This document shows positions 43,133-52,057 of a stretch of DNA of 54,925 nucleotides, piece after piece. Positions within the stretch are counted from its first letter, which is position 1; each line of letters starts with the position of its first letter. The notes beneath the pieces were generated by a model. The model saw nothing but the letters and a program-made list of their open reading frames with translations, did not search any database and was not told the origin of the DNA. Both the position numbers and the translations under genes were made by a program. Source of the stretch: Methanosarcinaceae archaeon (GTDB lineage Archaea > Halobacteriota > Methanosarcinia > Methanosarcinales > Methanosarcinaceae); assembly GCA_030611265.1 (NCBI GenBank), contig JAUWQD010000014.1, forward strand, positions 1-54,925, given 5' to 3'.

Positions 43133-43984
43133 CTATGATAAATCTAAAAACGTATCTCTCAACAACACCGCATCCCCCTCCAGATTCGGACTCTCGCATA
43201 TCACAAGCCCTTTGATACTAAAATCGGAAAATGCCTGCATCAGTTCAACGTACTTAAAATCCGAATCCTGAAGGATCAGGTGGTTCTTCTCACCCTTTCT
43301 GCCATATTCGATGCCTGAAACATGGATATGCATATCATCCAGACCCTCGCGCCCGAGTGTATCCTCGACCTTGCCCAGTGTCGCAGCAAACTCCTCATAG
43401 GAATTCTCGGCACCCGCGCTTCTTGCATGCAGGTGAGAAAAATCGACACACAGCATGACGCCTTCAAGTTCGCTGCTAAGTTGCAGCAACTCGTCAAGAT
43501 TGCCGAATTGCGAAGGTTTTCCCGTGGTTTCAGGGCGGAGTACGGCATTGATACCTTCATCATCAAGACGCGCCGCAAGGTCGCCCAAAAGTCCTGCCAC
43601 CCTTGCAGACACTACTTCGCTACTGTTCTTAAGATAAAATGCCGGATGGAACACAATGGACTGCGCCCCGCACAGAGCACCGATGCGTGCGGATTGGTAT
43701 ATTCGCTCAACACTTGCATCGATCTTTTCCTGCTCTTTCGAATTGAGATTGATGTAATACGGCGCGTGCACGCTGAGTGCCACATCTGCGTCCCGGGCGG
43801 TCTCGCAAACGACCTGCGCAGTCGCTTCCCCCATCCGCACGCCGCGCACGAACTCAAGTTCCATGCAGCCAAGCCCGAGTTCACGTATGCGCACAATTCC
43901 TGCAGCACTGCTTCTTTCTTTCGTGCTCAAAGGCGTACCTGCGGTTCCGAACAGTAAACTCTTGTGTGGCATGTGTGTCCCCAT
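43133..43984 (-). CDS. Endonuclease IV-like / xylose-isomerase-type TIM-barrel protein
   Basis: The 283-residue TIM-barrel product has LLFGTAGTPLSTK, then LSVHAPYYINLNSKEQEK (key residues SVHAPYYINL), SIVFHPAFYLKN, VLRPETTGKPSQFG, VMLCVDFSHLHARS and MHIHVSGIEYGRKGEKNHL (key residues H-H-SGI-YG-KGE--H). These match the AP endonuclease 2 superfamily with metal ligands H, E and D in the expected strands. It could be an apurinic endonuclease or a sugar isomerase; archaeal members are usually annotated as Nfo-like. ATG 43984 has AGGAG close upstream; ATG 43972 is the alternative. Confidence 0.85.
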   Translation of the reverse strand: MGTHMPHKSLLFGTAGTPLSTKERSSAAGIVRIRELGLGCMELEFVRGVRMGEATAQVVCETARDADVALSVHAPYYINLNSKEQEKIDASVERIYQSARIGALCGAQSIVFHPAFYLKNSSEVVSARVAGLLGDLAARLDDEGINAVLRPETTGKPSQFGNLDELLQLSSELEGVMLCVDFSHLHARSAGAENSYEEFAATLGKVEDTLGREGLDDMHIHVSGIEYGRKGEKNHLILQDSDFKYVELMQAFSDFSIKGLVICESPNLEGDAVLLRDTFLDLS

Positions 43985-44003
43985 TCCGCTCCTATTCTAT
44001 TTA

Positions 44004-44336
44004 TCAAAGAATTCCAAGATAATCCTTTAACTCATCGGCACGTTCGGAGGATATCTTTTCGGCAATTATCTCCATCAGGACATCAACGTCTTCAGGATCG
44101 AGTGACCGTACTTCCTCTTTTCCTTCAAGTATGAGGTCAGAAAGAAGATCAAGTTCCTCTGTATCCAGCCTGTTGAGCCTATCTCCAAAATCCTCGGACG
44201 ATTCTGCAAACTTGTGGGATATGGGGCGCAGGATGAAAGGATAAGGGTGGCCCATTTGTGAGTTCATGCTTCCGCCTGCTTCCGGTGCGAGTTTGTTGAA
44301 TATCTCAACTTCCTTGTCAGTGAATTCGCGATGCAT
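44004..44336 (-). CDS. 110-residue conserved-looking acidic protein, function unknown
   Basis: The product begins MHREFTDKEVEIFNKLAPEA. It has a central HPYPFILRPISHKF and a helical acidic C-terminus with LDPEDVDVLMEIIAEKISS. There is no signal peptide, membrane segment or cysteine. The charged, all-helical character suggests a small protein-interaction domain. It lies 20 bases upstream of the TIM-barrel gene on the same strand and may be co-transcribed with it. Confidence 0.65.
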   Translation of the reverse strand: MHREFTDKEVEIFNKLAPEAGGSMNSQMGHPYPFILRPISHKFAESSEDFGDRLNRLDTEELDLLSDLILEGKEEVRSLDPEDVDVLMEIIAEKISSERADELKDYLGIL

Positions 44337-44679
44337 ATAGAGTTGTTATGCTGAATGGATTTATAAATATTGATTGTTTGTTTTTTCGTGTTTTTTGCCT
44401 GTTTGTTCATTTGTCAATATTCGTTCGGTACGACATATGCGTGGATGTAAAAAAGAGACGTGGGAGTAGCGGATATAAAAAACCGATGCAGTCACGCGCG
44501 TTAGCGCGGCGCAACCTTGCATCACCATGAAACGTATCGAATTTTTATTATGAAGGATTTCTATCGAAACCATCTATGGCTCGATTATTATGAGGGTAGT
44601 GTAAAAGAATCATATGTGCTGAATGTGATTGGAACGCGCCGCCCGCGGCGGGTTGTTGTTTTGTTTTCCCAATCATTAT
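44337..44679. other. Intergenic region with GC-rich hairpins
   Basis: Two structured spots stand out: GATGCA/TGCATC (44485-44490 and 44518-44523) enclosing CGCG-TTAG-CGCG, and CGCCGCCCGCGGCG near 44638-44651 followed by GGTTGTTGTTTTGTTTT. The second resembles the ecfT terminator in both stem and tail. A plus-strand frame starting MKDFYRNHLWLDYYEG (44550) runs through the second hairpin and is not called. Confidence 0.5.
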
Positions 44680-45141
44680 TTATTTCTTTAAATGCCCGTG
44701 TTCATCGATCTCGCCGCATGCGATCCGTGTTGAGGATATCGGCACTTCATCATCTGCCATCACGTATTCAACATTGACGATCTCGATCTTACTGCATCCT
44801 GCCTGCTCACGTAATTCATTGATCTTAAGCGCAACCGGAAGTGTTTCGGGTGATACTACAATATAATCAAAATCATCGATAAGGGTTGTGCCATAGGGGT
44901 CTGTCAGTTCCACAACGGTATACTGTTTATTCGGAAGATTGAGACCTTCGATGTACTGCAAAAGATTAGCCTTGCGTATCTGGCAATCATCAACATCGCG
45001 ACTGCGTTGCCGTGCCATTTCGTTGGAGGTCAACCCTATATAAACCTCATCTCCGTCTGCAAGTTCGAAAGCCTTTTTGATAAGGGCTTTGTGACCGTCA
45101 TGGAGATATTCGAATGTTCCGCCTACTGCGACCTTTGACAT
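44680..45141 (-). CDS. coaD: Archaeal pantetheine-phosphate adenylyltransferase
   Basis: The 153-residue nucleotidyltransferase has KVAVGGTFEYLHDGHKALIKKAF (key residues GGTFEYLHDGHKAL, the T/HxGH motif), then VYIGLTSNEMARQ and VVSPETLPVALKINELR, and a C-terminal ISSTRI (the SSTxxR/K motif). This is the archaeal/eukaryotic PPAT type that makes dephospho-CoA. The gene is monocistronic, with its promoter facing that of radA. Confidence 0.93.
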   Translation of the reverse strand: MSKVAVGGTFEYLHDGHKALIKKAFELADGDEVYIGLTSNEMARQRSRDVDDCQIRKANLLQYIEGLNLPNKQYTVVELTDPYGTTLIDDFDYIVVSPETLPVALKINELREQAGCSKIEIVNVEYVMADDEVPISSTRIACGEIDEHGHLKK

Positions 45142-45300
45142 GGTTGGAAATAGGGGTCAAGTAAAATAAGTGTTTTGTCAACCATCCTTCAATCATTCTC
45201 ATATTACACCGGTATGAACATCGGCATCGGTTGACATGGAATACTTTCACCCCGCTTGCCTCAATTATATATACTCACAAAACTATATTGCCTTGATAAA

Positions 45301-45328
45301 ATGTGCACCTAAACTAACCATGTGCACC
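45301..45328 (+). promoter_or_regulatory. ATGTGCACC direct repeat in the radA leader
   Basis: ATGTGCACC occurs at 45301-45309 and 45320-45328, 19 bases apart start to start. Each contains the palindrome GTGCAC. They lie downstream of the likely TATA box (AATTATATATACTC near 45266) and just before the radA ribosome-binding site, a position suited to a repressor. Confidence 0.4.
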
Positions 45329-45345
45329 GAGAGGAGTTACTAAAA

Positions 45346-46323
45346 ATGTCTGAAATATTATTAGAGGAACTACCGGGTGTTGGTCCGGCAACGGCAGAGA
45401 AGTTGAAAGAAGCAGGGTTCAATACCATTGAAGCGGTTGCGGTTGCATCACCTGCAGAACTTGCGAACACTGCCGAGATAGGAGAATCAACGGCAGCAAA
45501 GATCATCAATGCTGCGCGACAGTCTGCTGATATTGGCGGGTTCGAGACAGGGGATATGGTCCTTGAGCGCAGGAAACTTGTCGGGAAACTATCAACCGGA
45601 TGTGTTGAGTTTGATGAGATGATGGGCGGGGGAATTGAGAGCCAGGCGATCACAGAGATGTATGGCGAATTCGGTTCGGGAAAGACCCAGGTTGCACACC
45701 AGCTTGCTGTTAATGTTCAACTCCCAAGAGAACAGGGAGGATTGGACGGTTCCGTAATAATGATAGATACGGAAAACACATTCAGACCTGAGCGGATCAA
45801 ACAGATGGTACAAGGTCTCTCGGAAAGAGAGGGTGTTGATTACGATCCTGAGGAATTCCTTAAAAATATACACGTGGCACGCGCATATAATTCAAATCAC
45901 CAGATACTTCTTGTCGATTCTGCAATGGAGCTTGCAAATGAACTCAAGGAAACCGATAAACCAGTTCGATTATTGATCGTGGATTCGTTGACAGCACATT
46001 TCAGGGCAGAGTATGTGGGCAGGGGAACCCTTGCTGATAGGCAGCAAAAACTCAACAAGCACCTGCACGGGCTTCAGCGGTTCGGTGACCTCTATAATTC
46101 CACAGTGGTTGTTACGAATCAGGTCATGTCAAAACCCGATGCATTCTTTGGCGATCCGACAAAACCGATAGGTGGACACATATTGGGACACACTGCTACA
46201 TTCAGGCTGTATCTCAGGAAATCAAAAGGCGACAAGAGGATCATACGTCTTGTGGACTCACCGAATTTACCTGACGGAGAGGCTATAATATCTGTAACGA
46301 CCGAAGGTTTGGTTGATCAATAA
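45346..46323 (+). CDS. radA: DNA repair and recombination protein RadA
   Basis: This 325-residue recombinase has an N-terminal helix-hairpin-helix domain ([18 protein letters not shown], about 7-24), Walker [17 protein letters not shown] (about 107), Walker [18 protein letters not shown] and L2-region motifs [12 protein letters not shown] and [17 protein letters not shown] (key residues GG-ILGH--T-R-YLRK). RadA forms filaments on single-stranded DNA and drives strand exchange. ATG 45346 has GAGGAG ten bases upstream; the longer GTG frame from 45322 is less likely. Confidence 0.96.
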   Translation: MSEILLEELPGVGPATAEKLKEAGFNTIEAVAVASPAELANTAEIGESTAAKIINAARQSADIGGFETGDMVLERRKLVGKLSTGCVEFDEMMGGGIESQAITEMYGEFGSGKTQVAHQLAVNVQLPREQGGLDGSVIMIDTENTFRPERIKQMVQGLSEREGVDYDPEEFLKNIHVARAYNSNHQILLVDSAMELANELKETDKPVRLLIVDSLTAHFRAEYVGRGTLADRQQKLNKHLHGLQRFGDLYNSTVVVTNQVMSKPDAFFGDPTKPIGGHILGHTATFRLYLRKSKGDKRIIRLVDSPNLPDGEAIISVTTEGLVDQ

Positions 46324-46404
46324 TACCAACAATAACAACAATACCACTGATATTGGATTGGATATAGGGCAATTGTTTAATCCATGCGATGCAATCTATT
46401 GGGT

Positions 46405-47085
46405 ATGAAGTTCAAAGCCATTGTTCTGGATATTGACGGTACGATCACACACAAGGACCGACGTTTGAACCTTCGGGCAGCAGAGACGCTTCGTACCCTT
46501 AATATTCCCGTTGTGCTGGCAACAGGCAACATATCCTGTTATGCAATGGCTGCTGCAAAGTTGATAGGTCTTAATGGTTATGTTATCGCTGAAAATGGTG
46601 GATTGGTTTTTACCGGATACTATAAACCACCCATTGTTTCTAATAATATTGAGGAATGTGAAAAAGCATTTACGTTCCTGTCACAGCACTATAAATTGAC
46701 AAAGCTGGATCCTGAATATCGCAAAACTGAAATCGCTCTTAGCAGGGATTTTGATATGAAAGAAGCTAAGGGTTTGCTCAAGTCTCAGGATTTTGAGGTT
46801 GAGATCATCGATACCAAGTATGCGATCCATATCAAAAGCAATAAAATTAACAAGGGTACAGGCTTAAGAAATATAGCAAAAATTATGGGTTTGACCCCAG
46901 CTGATTTTGTTGCGATCGGAGATTCTGTAAATGACGCTGAAATGATCCAATTTGCAGGTTTTGGAATCGCTGTTGCAAATGGGGATGCTGAAGCTAAAAA
47001 GGCTGCAGATTATGTGACGAAAGCATCCTTTGGCGATGGTGCGGTAGAGGCTATTGAATATGTGAGGTCAAAGGGCTGTATATAG
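46405..47085 (+). CDS. Archaeal phosphoglycolate phosphatase (HAD superfamily)
   Basis: The product is about 226 residues, with HAD motif I AIVLDIDGTITHKDRR (catalytic DxDGT, about 8-12), motif II VVLATGNIS, a type IIB cap region (about 80-150) and motifs III/IV KGTGLRNIAKIMG and FVAIGDSVNDAEMI. Archaeal enzymes of this group dephosphorylate 2-phosphoglycolate. ATG 46405 gives the usual length; ATG 46384 would add seven residues. The gene stands alone between radA and the PRC-barrel gene. Confidence 0.88.
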   Translation: MKFKAIVLDIDGTITHKDRRLNLRAAETLRTLNIPVVLATGNISCYAMAAAKLIGLNGYVIAENGGLVFTGYYKPPIVSNNIEECEKAFTFLSQHYKLTKLDPEYRKTEIALSRDFDMKEAKGLLKSQDFEVEIIDTKYAIHIKSNKINKGTGLRNIAKIMGLTPADFVAIGDSVNDAEMIQFAGFGIAVANGDAEAKKAADYVTKASFGDGAVEAIEYVRSKGCI

Positions 47086-47148
47086 ATACATCCCAAATCA
47101 TCTTCGATCAATTGCCAAATTTAACTCTTAACTTAACCTAAATTAGAC

Positions 47149-47430
47149 TTATGCAATTGCTTCTATAACTTCTGCAGGTAATCCTTTTGCAAGCGTTTTG
47201 TCCACAACGATATAATCTTTTATTGCACGGACGGCTTCAAATGGCACGACTATATATTGATCATCTGTATGATACTTTGATGTATCCAGTGCCAGATCAG
47301 GTTTTACAAGTAAGTCCACCAGATTACCGGTCTTTACATCCATAACCATATTAAACAATACACCCAGTTCAGTCCCATCCGTAGCCATAACTTGCTTGCT
47401 GGACAGGTTTTTTGCAAACACTTTTGACAT
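47149..47430 (-). CDS. PRC-barrel domain protein
   Basis: The 93-residue product begins MSKVFAKNLSSKQVMATDGT. It has ELGVLFNMVMDVKTGNLVDL (key residues G-LFN-V-D--TG-L--L), and ends with IVVPFEAVRAIKDYIVVD, the PRC-barrel pattern. The fold is shared with RimM and photosynthetic reaction-centre H subunits; short archaeal members are of unknown role, perhaps RNA-associated. ATG 47430 has GGAG eight bases upstream. It lies next to cdc48 on the same strand. Confidence 0.82.
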   Translation of the reverse strand: MSKVFAKNLSSKQVMATDGTELGVLFNMVMDVKTGNLVDLLVKPDLALDTSKYHTDDQYIVVPFEAVRAIKDYIVVDKTLAKGLPAEVIEAIA

Positions 47431-47468
47431 ATTCATCACTCCATAAATTATAGTTATTAGTCGTATCT

Positions 47469-49694
47469 TTACCTATATCCTATATAAGAACTTGGTTCTG
47501 CGCTCTGTATGCCGCCTTTGAACAGGTCTTGCATCTTCTCGTAGTACTCGACCATGTTCTCAGATATTGTTGGTCTCACTTTTTTGAGTGCTTCCTCGAA
47601 ATGTGCCATTGTTACGATATTGGTCTCAAAGTCACTTCGAAGCGCAAGCATAACTGCTTCCCTGCACACGGATTCAAGATCAGCGCCAACATACCCTTCA
47701 GTCATGTCTGCAAGCGTTTCAATGTTAACATCATCCGCGAGCGGAATACCTTTTGTATGTATCTTGAATATCTTGATCCTTCCCTGACGTGCAGGCGGAC
47801 CTACCAGAACCAGCCTGTCAAAACGTCCCGATCGCAAAAGTGCAGGGTCAATGATATCAGGTCGGTTGGTTGCAGCAATAACAACTATATCTTTTAACGC
47901 TTCAAGTCCGTCAAGTTCGGTCAGAAGTTGGTTGACAACGCGCTCTGACACCTTTCCGTCCTCTGACGTTGCGCTGCGCATTGGTGCTATTGAATCGATC
48001 TCATCAAAGAATATGATACACGGAGATACCTGTCTGGCTTTCTTGAACGTTTCACGTATCGCTTTTTCTGATTCCCCAACCCATTTTGAAAGCATTTGTG
48101 GTCCCTTTATGCTAATGAAATTCGCATTCGATTCGTTTGCAACAGCCTGTGCTACCAGTGTTTTTCCGGTACCGGGAGGACCGAATAGCAGAATGCCTTT
48201 TGGAGGTTTTATTCCCATTTCGACAAACTTTTCAGGTCTTTTAATAGGCCATTCAACAGCCTCGACGATTTCCTGTTTGACATTGTCAAGTCCGCCCACA
48301 TCATTCCAATCGACAGATGGGATCTCAACCAGCACTTCACGCATGGCAGATGGTTCGATCTCCCATAGGGCACTTTCGAAATCCTCGGCTGATACGATGA
48401 TCTCATCCAGTTTTTCCTGTGGGATGTCTTCATCCAGATTGAAATCAGGGAGGAATCTTTGTAGAGAGCGCATGGCTGCTTCTTGTACCAGTGACAAAAG
48501 ATCGGCACCAACAAAACCCTGTGTATGATTTGAAAGGTATTCAAGATCCAAGTCTTCTCCAAGCGGCATTCCTCTTGTGTGTATCTGCAATATTTCAAGC
48601 CGATCTGCGCTGTCTGGAACCCCGATCTCGATCTCACGGTCAAACCTGCCTGGTCTGCGGAGTGCGGGATCGATAGCATCAATGCGGTTAGTTGCGCCAA
48701 TAACTACTACCTGACCACGCTCAACCAACCCATCAAGCATTGTTAGAAGTTGGGCAACGACTCTTCGTTCCACTTCACCTGTGACGTTTTCACGTTTTGG
48801 TGCTATTGAATCGATCTCATCAATGAAAATAATGGATGGAGCATCTTCTGTGGCTTCCTCGAATAGTTTACGGATACGTTCCTCGCTTTCACCGTAATAT
48901 TTCCCCATAATCTCAGGTCCTGCGATGTAGATGAAATTTGCACGTGATTCGCTTGCAACAGCCTTCGCGATCAAGGTTTTTCCGGTACCCGGTGGACCAT
49001 ATAATATTATGCCCTTTGGTGGTTCTATATTAAGTCGCCGGAATATTTCAGGATGCTTGAGCGGAAGCTCGATCATCTCACGAACACGCTGGATCTCATC
49101 CCCAAGCCCTCCAATATCTTCATAGGTAAATCCCCTTGCTGCGCTTTCATATCCCCTGACAGGTTTTTGGCGCAGTTCTACCTCTGTCATTTCATTTATG
49201 ATCAGGATACCTTCTTCGGGATCGGTTTCGATTGCGATCAATGGAATTGCCTGTCCGCTTGCCATTGGACCAGCCATTGGCTGGGTCATTGAACTTACTA
49301 TTGGTATAACGTCGCCTTTGATAACAGGACGCTTGAGGATGTTGTGTTTAATTATATCGCCTGTGTTTTCCCCAAATTCCACATCCACGCCTTCGGGTGG
49401 AGCCAACAGCACACGCTCTGCAGGAATAACCTCGGTTTTTCTGATAGTGACACGCTCACCGATACCGACTCCCGCATTCTGCCTGATAAAACCGTCAATT
49501 CGAATGATGCCTTGTCCCCAGTCCTGCCTGTCTGCTCTCCAGACCTTTGCAGCCGTCTTTTTCTTACCCGTAATCTCTACAATATCGCCGGGGGATAGTT
49601 GCAGACTTAAAAGAGTGCTTGGGTCAAGACGAATGATGCCACGTCCGAAGTCGCTCGGATGTGCTTTTTCAACTTTTATCTGTATTTCATCCAT
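47469..49694 (-). CDS. Cdc48/VCP-like AAA+ ATPase (VAT)
   Basis: The product is about 741 residues. It has the N domain ([19 protein letters not shown], double-psi barrel, 1-180) and two AAA modules, each with Walker A GPPGTGKT (about 225 and 500), Walker [16 protein letters not shown] / [15 protein letters not shown], and [20 protein letters not shown]-type second regions. It unfolds substrates, often feeding the proteasome. The C-terminus ends SSYIGYR, resembling the HbYX-type tail (hydrophobic-Tyr-x) that docks ATPases to the 20S proteasome. I chose ATG 49694 because GGGATGA lies upstream; ATG 49703 is also possible. Confidence 0.94.
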   Translation of the reverse strand: MDEIQIKVEKAHPSDFGRGIIRLDPSTLLSLQLSPGDIVEITGKKKTAAKVWRADRQDWGQGIIRIDGFIRQNAGVGIGERVTIRKTEVIPAERVLLAPPEGVDVEFGENTGDIIKHNILKRPVIKGDVIPIVSSMTQPMAGPMASGQAIPLIAIETDPEEGILIINEMTEVELRQKPVRGYESAARGFTYEDIGGLGDEIQRVREMIELPLKHPEIFRRLNIEPPKGIILYGPPGTGKTLIAKAVASESRANFIYIAGPEIMGKYYGESEERIRKLFEEATEDAPSIIFIDEIDSIAPKRENVTGEVERRVVAQLLTMLDGLVERGQVVVIGATNRIDAIDPALRRPGRFDREIEIGVPDSADRLEILQIHTRGMPLGEDLDLEYLSNHTQGFVGADLLSLVQEAAMRSLQRFLPDFNLDEDIPQEKLDEIIVSAEDFESALWEIEPSAMREVLVEIPSVDWNDVGGLDNVKQEIVEAVEWPIKRPEKFVEMGIKPPKGILLFGPPGTGKTLVAQAVANESNANFISIKGPQMLSKWVGESEKAIRETFKKARQVSPCIIFFDEIDSIAPMRSATSEDGKVSERVVNQLLTELDGLEALKDIVVIAATNRPDIIDPALLRSGRFDRLVLVGPPARQGRIKIFKIHTKGIPLADDVNIETLADMTEGYVGADLESVCREAVMLALRSDFETNIVTMAHFEEALKKVRPTISENMVEYYEKMQDLFKGGIQSAEPSSYIGYR

Positions 49695-49851
49695 TGAGTT
49701 CATCCCGAAAAACAATTTTGTTTATGATTTTGCAGTATATATGGTATACAATCAATATATAATCAGTAAAATTATGTTATCTGATGCTTATATTCTATCC
49801 AATACATAAAAACTATATGGTTTCAAATTTATTGGTTGATAGTGATTTTTG

Positions 49852-51045
49852 ATGCAGGCATTGATATTTGACCCTTTTTCGGGCGCTTCGGGAGATATGA
49901 TAATTGCAAGTCTGGTCGACCTTGGGGCAGATGCAACCGCAGTGCGTGAGGCAATGGAATCGGCTGCTGATGTCTCGGTTTCCGTTGATCGTGTAATAAA
50001 ACGCGGTATTGATGCAGTTGATGTCAAGGTTAACGTCAACGTTAATGGTGAAAAAGAACATTCCCGCAGTTATTTTGAATTGATAGATGAGATAAAGTCA
50101 GCATCCCTGGCCGAAAAGGTGGAAATGGACACACTTGCGGTTTTTTCCCTGATGGCAGATGCGGAATCAAAGGTTCACGGGCAGGACCTTGAGAGCATCC
50201 ATTTCCACGAGGTCGGGCAGAATGATGCGATCGCTGATGTCGTTGGCGCATGTACTGCGATCCATGAACTTGAGTGGGAGAAGATACACTGCACGCCAAT
50301 TACTGTTGGCAGTGGCTTTATTGAATCGGCACACGGCATATTGCCGGTTCCGGCACCCGCAACCCTTGAGATACTGCGCGTCAGCAGGATGTTGTTCAAA
50401 GGAGGCGCAGTCGAGCGTGAACTGCTGACCCCAACGGGCGCAGCGTTGTTGTCTCATTTTTCAACACCCGTGGATTCATTTCCTCAATCCACTCCAACTC
50501 GCATAGGTTACGGCGCAGGGGATGCGGACACGCCTCATCCAAACGTACTGCGCGCGGTTTTGGCTGATGTGGATGATGCACTGATTCAGGATCACATTGA
50601 GGTGCTTGAAACCAATGTTGATGATGTCACGGGTGAAGTCCTTGGAAACCTGATCGATGAACTGCTTTTGATGGGCGCGCGGGATGTTACGATAACCCCT
50701 GCGACTATGAAAAAAGGCAGGACCGGTCATATTATCCATGTCATTGCAAAGTCACACGACACTTCAAAACTTGCACGCAAGATCATCACTGAGACCGGCT
50801 CGCTGGGGGTTCGTGTGATCCCGACGCGCCATCGTTTGATAGCAGATCGGCGTATGAGTAGTGTTAAGATAACGATTGAGGGGCAGGAATTTGAGATCGC
50901 TGTCAAGATCGCGCAGGATACGCACGGCGCGTTGCTCAATATCTCGGCTGAATTTGAGGATTGCAAGAAGGTGGCTAAGGTTTGTGGGGTGCCGCTTAAG
51001 GATGTTATCCGAAGGGCTGAAGGGATGGCGTGGGAGAGGTTTTAG
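49852..51045 (+). CDS. larC: Nickel-pincer cofactor biosynthesis-type protein LarC (DUF111)
   Basis: The 397-residue product begins MQALIFDPFSGASGDMIIA (key residues FDPFSGASGDM). It continues with IHFHEVGQNDAIADVVG (key residues HFHEVG--DAIADV), ELLTPTGAALL, IGYGAGD and the C-terminal VLETNVDDVTGEVLG, with PTRH. This is the LarC family. In lactobacilli LarC inserts nickel into the pincer cofactor of lactate racemase using CTP. In methanogens the target enzyme is not established. No larB, larE or larA is nearby. ATG 49852 has only a weak ribosome-binding site (GTGAT). Confidence 0.9.
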   Translation: MQALIFDPFSGASGDMIIASLVDLGADATAVREAMESAADVSVSVDRVIKRGIDAVDVKVNVNVNGEKEHSRSYFELIDEIKSASLAEKVEMDTLAVFSLMADAESKVHGQDLESIHFHEVGQNDAIADVVGACTAIHELEWEKIHCTPITVGSGFIESAHGILPVPAPATLEILRVSRMLFKGGAVERELLTPTGAALLSHFSTPVDSFPQSTPTRIGYGAGDADTPHPNVLRAVLADVDDALIQDHIEVLETNVDDVTGEVLGNLIDELLLMGARDVTITPATMKKGRTGHIIHVIAKSHDTSKLARKIITETGSLGVRVIPTRHRLIADRRMSSVKITIEGQEFEIAVKIAQDTHGALLNISAEFEDCKKVAKVCGVPLKDVIRRAEGMAWERF

Positions 51046-51131
51046 GTTAATGTAATAACTGTGTAAGCACAGATACCTGTGAATGCAAATGTTTATATGT
51101 TTGTAACTCCGATATATCTTAAGGTGACATT

Positions 51132-51287
51132 ATGTCTACAATAACAGTATCAATGCCAAGTATATTCAACAAGACAAAGGCTGAATTTCCAGACATAAAT
51201 TGGAATGAAGTGATGAAAGCGGGAATACTGAAACGTTTGAATGAGTTGAAAAGATTTGAAGAACTCAAAAATAAGGGTGTGTTGTAG
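51132..51287 (+). CDS. 51-residue antitoxin-like protein
   Basis: ATG 51132 with AAGGTG upstream opens MSTITVSMPSIFNKTKAEFP, then DINWNEVMKAGILKRLNEL and KRFEELKNKGVL. The pattern of a short N-terminal strand followed by INW-EV-----KR and a charged helix is shared with the first half of the next gene. That makes it a paralogous antitoxin of the VapB/RelB type. It ends immediately before the next GTG start. Confidence 0.65.
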   Translation: MSTITVSMPSIFNKTKAEFPDINWNEVMKAGILKRLNELKRFEELKNKGVL

Positions 51288-51578
51288 GTGGTAAATGTAG
51301 TTCTAACTGTCTCCGATCATGTAAAAAGTGAATTGGGACATTTTTCTTGGATTAACTGGTCTGAAGTTGCCAGAGAAGAAGTTTTTAAAAGGGCAACATT
51401 CGAAAAATACCTTAAAACCGGTGAATTAAGCGATGAGGACTGGGAATTTTGCGATAGGATTGACTGGCACCCTGTTGATGACCTTCCTTTGAAAAAAGAA
51501 TTTATTGATAGATTGAAGAAAGCTGATGAAGGCAAATTTATTAAAGTGAATTCCATTGATGATATATTCGAGGATTAA
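51288..51578 (+). CDS. 96-residue antitoxin of a RelE-type module
   Basis: The GTG at 51288 directly follows the previous stop. The product has VNVVLTVSDHVKSELGHF, then INWSEVAREEVFKR, matching the upstream 51-residue protein, plus an added acidic C-terminal part (KTGELSDEDWEFCDRIDWHP...VNSIDDIFED) that probably wraps and neutralises the toxin. It is two bases upstream of the toxin gene, the usual antitoxin-first order. As in related modules it probably also binds its own promoter. Confidence 0.75.
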   Translation: MVNVVLTVSDHVKSELGHFSWINWSEVAREEVFKRATFEKYLKTGELSDEDWEFCDRIDWHPVDDLPLKKEFIDRLKKADEGKFIKVNSIDDIFED

Positions 51579-51580
51579 AG

Positions 51581-51838
51581 ATGGATTGCTTTATTGAAGA
51601 AATTTGTAAAAGGAAGATCAATAAAGCTTGTAAAAAGAATCCAGATCTAAAAAACGCCATTGAACATAAAATATCTGAAATACTCGTTTTTCCTGAACAT
51701 TTTAAGCCATTGAAGTATCCTGATAAGGGAAAAAGAAGAGTACACATATTGAAGAGTTTTGTTCTAACTTATAAAATAAATGATGGTTATGTTTATTTCA
51801 TTGATTTTGACCACCATGATAGGATATACAAAAAATGA
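51581..51838 (+). CDS. RelE/ParE-superfamily toxin
   Basis: The 85-residue basic product has KACKKNPDLKNAIEHKISEI, then FPEHFKPLKYPDKGKRRVHI and LKSFVLTYKINDGYVYFIDF, ending DHHDRIYKK. The arrangement of two helices followed by beta strands with R-RVHI--SF-L-Y and DHHD-IY is typical of RelE/YafQ-like mRNA interferases. The His/Asp C-terminal motif and Arg residues could form the active site. It is translationally linked to the antitoxin. Confidence 0.8.
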   Translation: MDCFIEEICKRKINKACKKNPDLKNAIEHKISEILVFPEHFKPLKYPDKGKRRVHILKSFVLTYKINDGYVYFIDFDHHDRIYKK

Positions 51839-52057
51839 TTCAGATTGATGTTTTATGGGTTTATTAGTTGAACTTTATTGGATATTTATATCAATTTCAA
51901 TTGTTAAACTTGCATCCGTATCAAATGTGTTAATAGTTTCGATAGAGATAATTATATAAGTGGTTTTAATTTATATGGTTATAAAAAATTCAGAAACGAC
52001 TTGATTTTTTTGTTCTATGCTTTAAGTGAAATGTACACTAATAAAAAGGGATTGTAA

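Noticed and set aside
44550-44777. Plus-strand frame starting MKDFYRNHLWLDYYEG
   Set aside because: It runs through a GC-rich hairpin and into antisense coaD, with no ribosome-binding site.
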